Below are positions 59,958 through 64,000 of a stretch of DNA of 64,000 bases, piece by piece. The position numbers and the translations under genes are program-made. The stretch lies in assembly GCA_016209225.1 (NCBI GenBank), contig JACQWO010000008.1, forward strand, positions 1-64,000, read 5' to 3'. The DNA is from Desulfobacterales bacterium (lineage in GTDB: Bacteria > Desulfobacterota > UBA8473). Within the stretch, counting starts at the first letter, position 1. Each line of letters begins with the position of its first letter. The notes beneath the pieces were generated by a model. That model saw nothing but the letters and a program-made list of their open reading frames with translations, was not told the origin of the DNA and did no database searches.

Positions 59958-60778
59958 ATGTAAGCCTCTATCTCCTTATTCAGACATAGCCCATCTTCTA
60001 TTGCCTCATTACCCATAAACAATCTTTTATTCTCAAACCTTATCCTACCGTCCGCAAACGCTTTGATCGTTTTAATTAAAAGGGGCTGTTCCCTTAGAAA
60101 TCCCTGTCTTCTGATTTCTATAAAAAGCTCATTTCTTTCACCATCCTCTTTCATAATCTGGGTAAGACTTTTGGTCTTTAGCCTTCTGTTTAAGTTGTTC
60201 CAAAGCTTATTGAATACAGAGCGTTTGATAGGAAAGGTACAGTATGTGACCGGAGGGCCTTTATCCAGTTCACTTGTGACCAGGTGTATCATAACACCAG
60301 TTGTATCTGCCCTTGAATCTATCAGTTTCCATATTACTTCTTGCCATGTGCCGGAGGGACCGCCAGGTGCTGCCGGATGAAGGTTTATCATATCCAATTT
60401 CTCACACATCTTACTACTGACTACCAACATATAACCGGCCAGAATATTTAAGTCGGTTGTATATTTAGCCAGCCTTTTTATAATCTCATTATCATACTTT
60501 CTCCTCCACTTCTCCAGAACAACTGGATTAGTTATTCCCATCCTTTTCATATCGGGGTTAAAGTCCTTCGAAGAGTAACAAATTAAATCAATATCGTAAT
60601 CTTTCACCATCTTCAAAAATCGATCGCTCTCTTCACTTTCTCCTAATACCCTATTGCAAAATACAAAAGATAGGCCGGCCTTTATTTCGCCTACCTTCAT
60701 ACTATTATAGATTGTTCTTAATAGGTCTCTTGCAGCCTTATCACGGCCAGTAGAGAACCATCCAATTTTAAAGACCAT
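59909..60778 (-). CDS. formyltransferase-family protein (PurN-like fold)
   Basis: 289 residues. FKIGWFSTGRDKAARDLLRTI resembles the N-terminal nucleotide/ribosyl site of GAR transformylase. ILAGYMLVVSSKM precedes the catalytic INLHPAAPGGPSGTWQEVIW (N-x-HP-A-x-P-G, with His as in PurN's N-x-H...P), and TTGVMIHLVTSELDKGP holds the catalytic Asp-type loop. The C-terminal 90 residues are not PurN-like. It probably transfers a formyl group from formyl-THF to an unknown acceptor. A very good promoter lies immediately upstream and leaves almost no leader. It is paired with the HAD gene. Confidence 0.78.
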   Translation of the reverse strand: MVFKIGWFSTGRDKAARDLLRTIYNSMKVGEIKAGLSFVFCNRVLGESEESDRFLKMVKDYDIDLICYSSKDFNPDMKRMGITNPVVLEKWRRKYDNEIIKRLAKYTTDLNILAGYMLVVSSKMCEKLDMINLHPAAPGGPSGTWQEVIWKLIDSRADTTGVMIHLVTSELDKGPPVTYCTFPIKRSVFNKLWNNLNRRLKTKSLTQIMKEDGERNELFIEIRRQGFLREQPLLIKTIKAFADGRIRFENKRLFMGNEAIEDGLCLNKEIEAYICDQNNSTQTAKAPYR

Positions 60779-60787
60779 AATTTATAT

Positions 60788-60816
60788 TCTATACAGGAAG
60801 CTGGAAGAAAAGTCAA
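60788..60816 (-). promoter_or_regulatory. strong promoter giving a predicted leaderless mRNA
   Basis: On the minus strand TTGACT (60816-60811), exactly 17 nt, TATAGA (60793-60788). Normal transcription start would fall near 60781, 2-4 nt before the ATG at 60778. No ribosome-binding sequence lies between. Confidence 0.7.
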
Positions 60817-60881
60817 TATGTTGAAGATATTAGTGTTTTCAATAAATATCATTGACTATGTATCTTTGATGTGATAATTTT

Positions 60882-61060
60882 GTAACTATTCAGGCACAAA
60901 GAGACAAAGGCACATAGGCACAAAGTTCTAGGAATACGATCGGAATGCAGGACACAACCTGTCCAAATGTCGCTTTGTAAACATCTTTATAGGAACTCAA
61001 GTAGCTCATTCTCTTCATATCTCTCGACATTGTGCCTTTGGTGCTCTGTGCCTTTGGAAA
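60882..61060. repeat. inverted element with GTAACTATTCAGG end
   Basis: GTAACTATTCAGG at 60882-60894, then GGCACAAAGAGACAAAGG and ATAGGCACAAAG on the left, answered by TGTGCCTTTGGTGCTC and TGTGCCTTTGG on the right. It is in the gap between the divergent formyltransferase and TPR genes; no gene is seen there. Confidence 0.75.
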
Positions 61061-61076
61061 AAAAGGGGGCAGATCC

Positions 61077-61114
61077 ACCCGTAGCAATATAACCCAAATG
61101 TCGGGTCAGACCCC
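61077..61114. repeat. 38-bp repeat, left inverted copy
   Basis: Begins ACCCGTAGCAATATAACCC and ends TCGGGTCAGACCCC. The exact reverse complement lies at 63838-63875. The two enclose the TPR and lipoprotein genes. Confidence 0.85.
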
Positions 61115-61134
61115 AATGGAGACTAACTAAGCCA

Positions 61135-62853
61135 GTGTTTAAGAAGAGCGCGAAATACTTTTCAACCCTATTTATAATAATATTTGTCTCCTCTTGTGCT
61201 ACCGTTGATCTTTCAAAGACCCCTCCTCTCAAAGAATCTCCGATAACAGAGGCAGAAAAGGCCAGCTCATTGGCATATTATCACTTTTCTCGAGCTCAAC
61301 TTTTCGAAAATGAAGAAAATATAGATTCAGCCATAGAAGAATACAAATTGGCTTTGAATTATGATATGGATTCCCCTGTCTTAAGAATATACCTGGCGAT
61401 TATTTATATAAAAAAGGGGCTTTTACAGGATGCGATTCACCAGTGCCAGAGTGTAATTAGCAGTCACCCAGAATATTCACCCGCTCATTTACTTTTAGGG
61501 GGGTTATATTCTAGTACGGGTAATGAACTTGCAGCCATCAATGAGTATGAAACCGTAGTCAAGATTGATCCTAAAAACAAAGAAGCTTACTTTTTCTTGA
61601 GTGCTTTGTATCTCAAGGTTAAAGAACACGAGAAATCCATCTCTTCCCTGAAGAGGCTACTTGATATTGACCCGGATTCTGCAATGGGTAATTACTATCT
61701 GGGAAGAGTCTACGCTGAGATAAAATTCTTTAAAGAAGCTGAAAAATACTATCACAAAGCTTTAATACTTAAACCAGATTTTGGCGCTGCCTTAATTGAG
61801 TTAGGCACAATTTATGAGTTTCAAGGAGAAAATAAAGAAGCGATTGAAACATATGAAAAGATATTAAAGATTGACCCTTCTGATGCTTCTGTCTTAACAC
61901 GCCTCGGCCATTTATACATTAAACAAGAGAAACCAGATAAAGCCATTGAAAAGTTTGAAAAGCTAAAGAAGCTAGATATTAATAATAAGGATGTTGGTGT
62001 AAAAATAGGACTGATCTACCTTGAGCAAAAGAAATATGAAGAAGCTATAAGAGAATTTAATCTTATCCTGGGTGTTGATCCTGATTTTCATAAGGCTAGA
62101 CATTACTTAGCTGCTGCTTACGAAGAAAAAGGAGAACTGGAAAGAGCAATCGAGGAGTTTAAAAAGGTACCTTCGAATTCAGATTTTTTCCCCGATTCAC
62201 AGATCAACATAGGGTATATCCTCGAAGAAAAACAAAAGAATCCAAAAAAAGCCATTGAAGTTATTAAAGAGGCTATTGAAAAAAAAGGGGGGAATGTTAA
62301 ATTATATGAGTTCTTGGCATCCCTGTTTGAAAAGGATCGGGACTATGAAAAGAGCATTAATGCATTAAAGAAGGCATTGGAGATAAAACCAGATGATATA
62401 AATCTCCACTATAGTCTTGGCATTCTCTATGACAAAGCTGGAAACATCGAAAAAGGCATAGAGGAGATGAGAGAAGTCTTGAAATTGGATCCTAAAAATG
62501 CCAATGCTTTAAACTATATTGGATATAACTATGCTGACAAAGGTATAGATATAGACGAGGCGGAAAGATTAATAAAGAAGGCATTGGAGATAAAACCTGA
62601 AGACGGTTATATTACAGATAGCCTTGGTTGGGTTTATTATAAAAAAGGGGAATTTGATGAAGCCATTAAAGAGTTGGAGAAAGCTATTAAGTTAGTGCCT
62701 AAAGATCCGATAATTGCTGAGCATCTCGGTGATGCGTACCTTAAAAATAGTAAAAAAGATAGGGCATTGGCTATGTATGAAAAAGCACTAAAGTTAGACC
62801 CAGATAAGAAACTATTGAAAGAAAAGATTAAGATGCTAAAGGAAAACAAATAA
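61135..62853 (+). CDS. large TPR-repeat lipoprotein
   Basis: 572 residues. A short basic start, hydrophobic segment TLFIIIFVSSC with lipobox VSSC (Cys about 21), then about 15 tetratricopeptide repeats over residues 45-565, such as DSAIEEYKLALNYDMDSPVL, AINEYETVVKIDPKNKEAYF and AIKELEKAIKLVPKDPIIAE. It is probably an outer-membrane scaffold for an unknown complex. The start is GTG at 61135; no ATG offers the signal peptide. It begins 20 bp after the 38-bp repeat and has no clear ribosome site. Confidence 0.85.
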   Translation: MFKKSAKYFSTLFIIIFVSSCATVDLSKTPPLKESPITEAEKASSLAYYHFSRAQLFENEENIDSAIEEYKLALNYDMDSPVLRIYLAIIYIKKGLLQDAIHQCQSVISSHPEYSPAHLLLGGLYSSTGNELAAINEYETVVKIDPKNKEAYFFLSALYLKVKEHEKSISSLKRLLDIDPDSAMGNYYLGRVYAEIKFFKEAEKYYHKALILKPDFGAALIELGTIYEFQGENKEAIETYEKILKIDPSDASVLTRLGHLYIKQEKPDKAIEKFEKLKKLDINNKDVGVKIGLIYLEQKKYEEAIREFNLILGVDPDFHKARHYLAAAYEEKGELERAIEEFKKVPSNSDFFPDSQINIGYILEEKQKNPKKAIEVIKEAIEKKGGNVKLYEFLASLFEKDRDYEKSINALKKALEIKPDDINLHYSLGILYDKAGNIEKGIEEMREVLKLDPKNANALNYIGYNYADKGIDIDEAERLIKKALEIKPEDGYITDSLGWVYYKKGEFDEAIKELEKAIKLVPKDPIIAEHLGDAYLKNSKKDRALAMYEKALKLDPDKKLLKEKIKMLKENK

Positions 62854-62862
62854 AAGGAAATT

Positions 62863-63019
62863 GTAGCTATTCAGCCACAGATTCACACAGATGAACGCAG
62901 ATAGGTTTAAATACAAAGAAATCACAGATAGTATTCTTACAGAATTCAAGAGATTTGTATATGACAATAAAAGAAAAAAATCAGCGGTAATCAGCGTAGA
63001 TCGGTGGCTGAATAGTTAC
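62863..63019. repeat. inverted element GTAGCTATTCAG/CTGAATAGTTAC over the 5' end of the lipoprotein gene
   Basis: GTAGCTATTCAGCCACAGAT at the left mirrors GATCGGTGGCTGAATAGTTAC at the right. The interior has CAGATTCACACAGATGAACG and, opposite, AATCAGCGGTAATCAGCG. It covers the first 43 or so codons of the next gene, including its only usable start. Confidence 0.8.
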
Positions 63020-63829
63020 GGTTTTTATACACTCAAAAATATCTTCAAGTTTAGTGTTCTTCTCATATTTTCTGTCTCTATCTTGACTGGGTGTACCAGT
63101 CTCAGATGTTCTACATCCCCAATTAAACCATTAAGCTCTCCAGATGATATCCTAAAAAAGGTAGTAATCAGAGAAGAGAAGATTGAGGATTTAAAAGGAA
63201 TAGCAAAGGTAAGGATAACGAGTGCAGACAAGAATTACTCTCTTAAAGAGGTTATTATTGTTCAAAAGCCATCATCATTGCGAATGGAGACATTGGGTTT
63301 CTTTGGCCGGCCATTGTTTTTTTTAACAGCAAAAGACAATCGGTTCTCTGTCCTATCTCTGATAGAAAATAAGTTTTATCAAGGAAAGGTTACCCCAGAA
63401 AAACTTTCTACTGTATTTCCCCTATATTTAAAATCAAAAGACCTGTTTTCTATACTGCTGGGTAGTACCCCGTTGATTGATCATGCCGATATGGACATTG
63501 GAATTGTTCAAGAAGAGAATCTCTACCTTGTGAGGTTTTCTCAGCAGGGAGGGATTACAAGGCAATTTATATGGATTGAGCCTCTAAATTTTTCTATAAT
63601 GAAAAGCGAGATCTACGACTCTTCAGAGAATCTTATCCTTAAAGTAGAGTTTGATAACTATAAGATGGTAAATAGCTTATTGTTTCCTATGTCTACCAGT
63701 GTTTCGCTGCCTTTAAGGTCAACTAAGATAAAGATCGATTACAGCGAGCTTGAAATAAATACCGGCATAAACCGGAATAGTTTTGACCTGGATGTTCCAC
63801 CAGGTGCAAAAATAGTCTATTTGGACTAA
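62891..63829 (+). CDS. DUF4292/LolB-like outer-membrane lipoprotein
   Basis: 312 residues in the open frame. Residues 1-45 translate a repeat element. The real signal peptide is probably FKFSVLLIFSVSILTGC (lipobox LTGC, Cys near 68), followed by a beta-rich domain: IEDLKGIAKVRITSADKNYS, SSLRMETLGFFGRPLFFLTA, FSVLSLIENKFYQGKVTPEK and KSEIYDSSENLILKVEFDNY. This resembles DUF4292 and LolB-type half-barrels that bind lipid or lipoprotein. No ATG, GTG or TTG lies in frame between the element and the signal peptide, so translation must start in the repeat (ATG 62891) or at a rare codon. It follows the TPR gene by 37 nt. Confidence 0.72.
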   Translation: MNADRFKYKEITDSILTEFKRFVYDNKRKKSAVISVDRWLNSYGFYTLKNIFKFSVLLIFSVSILTGCTSLRCSTSPIKPLSSPDDILKKVVIREEKIEDLKGIAKVRITSADKNYSLKEVIIVQKPSSLRMETLGFFGRPLFFLTAKDNRFSVLSLIENKFYQGKVTPEKLSTVFPLYLKSKDLFSILLGSTPLIDHADMDIGIVQEENLYLVRFSQQGGITRQFIWIEPLNFSIMKSEIYDSSENLILKVEFDNYKMVNSLLFPMSTSVSLPLRSTKIKIDYSELEINTGINRNSFDLDVPPGAKIVYLD

Positions 63830-63837
63830 ATAGATGT

Positions 63838-63875
63838 GGGGTCTGACCCGACATTTGGGTTATATTGCTACGGGT
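63838..63875. repeat. 38-bp repeat, right inverted copy
   Basis: Begins GGGGTCTGACCCGACATTTG and ends TATTGCTACGGGT, the reverse complement of 61077-61114. A further GGGTCTGACCCC core continues to 63882. The ends GGGGTCAGACCC are also found at 29115-29127 and 49019-49062. Confidence 0.85.
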
Positions 63876-63906
63876 CTGACCCCTAATTAACCTAAAGAAG
63901 GAAGAA

Positions 63907-64000
63907 ATGCATCGTATTGGCTCTGTTTTAGAAGACGCTCTGAGAGGGCTGAGATATAACACCAAATTAAAAGAACACCTTGTCCTTGAAATTTGGGATG
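63907..64000 (+). CDS. DciA/DUF721-family protein, 5' part
   Basis: 31 codons before the window ends: MHRIGSVLEDALRGLRYNTK, then LKEHLVLEIWD. The pattern I-x2-V/I-L-x8-L...L-x3-W-D/E is the start of DUF721 proteins, which include the DnaB-helicase loader DciA. AAGGA lies a few bases before the ATG. Incomplete at the right edge, so only the N-terminal signature supports the call. Confidence 0.6.
   Translation, partial: MHRIGSVLEDALRGLRYNTKLKEHLVLEIWD

Overview
The window comes from an AT-rich Gram-negative bacterium with a full lipid A, LPS-core and outer-membrane assembly programme. The gene families point to the Deltaproteobacteria/Desulfobacterota or a neighbouring anaerobic phylum: lpxI instead of lpxH, an LpxJ/DUF374-type acyltransferase, a Liv transporter with a CoA ligase, UGA-encoded selenoproteins, and an EhaR-like HAD protein. 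This placement is inferred from family content; no marker gene was searched. No rRNA or tRNA gene was seen.

Layout. (1) 1-453: an IS21-like insertion-sequence end cuts a response-regulator fragment. (2) 671-32889, all on the minus strand: a cell-envelope supercluster of about 32 kb. In transcription order it holds lysS, lolC/lolD, bamA, skp, lpxD, fabZ, lpxA, lpxI, a Gfo/Idh oxidoreductase with a DegT aminotransferase (gnnA/gnnB-like), lpxB, lptF, a GT9 enzyme, a module of two ArnT/PMT-like transferases with two PAP2 phosphatases and one polyprenyl-phosphate-mannose-synthase-like GT2, then msbA, lpxJ-like, waaA, lpxK, waaF, gmhB, waaC, a GT4 and a sugar epimerase. Read together, it predicts a lipid A with amide-linked acyl chains (from UDP-GlcNAc3N) whose phosphates may be replaced by a neutral sugar. 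(3) 33.2-40.5 kb: housekeeping genes (HU/IHF, nth, htpX, rnc, radical SAM, era, der, Nudix). (4) 40.5-42.7 kb, minus strand: a radical SAM remnant, a small exported protein, and two adjacent exported selenoproteins, each split by an in-frame UGA: a peroxiredoxin (FTPV-Sec) and a thioredoxin (Sec-x-x-Cys). (5) 43.1-48.8 kb: acyl-CoA dehydrogenase, PfkB kinase and a TPR lipoprotein (plus strand), then uvrC and a second PfkB kinase (minus strand). (6) 49.1-58.4 kb, minus strand: a branched-chain-amino-acid-type ABC importer (livG, livF, livH, livM and two binding proteins) with an acyl-CoA ligase and a LEA14-like exported protein. (7) 58.9-60.8 kb: a formyltransferase-like and EhaR-like HAD pair behind a strong promoter that appears leaderless. 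(8) 61.1-64 kb, plus strand: a TPR lipoprotein, a DUF4292-like lipoprotein and the start of a DciA/DUF721 gene.

The second theme is the intergenic DNA. Nearly every larger gap holds a hairpin made of degenerate 7-8 bp tandem units, with one arm the inverse of the other. Several share ends resembling GTAACTAYTCAGG/CCTGARTAGTTAC, and two other families share different caps. These repeats reach into genes and supply start codons, stop codons and terminal peptides of at least seven of them. A 152-bp MITE flanked by a 6-bp target duplication sits between gmhB and waaC, and the pre-insertion sequence can be reconstructed.
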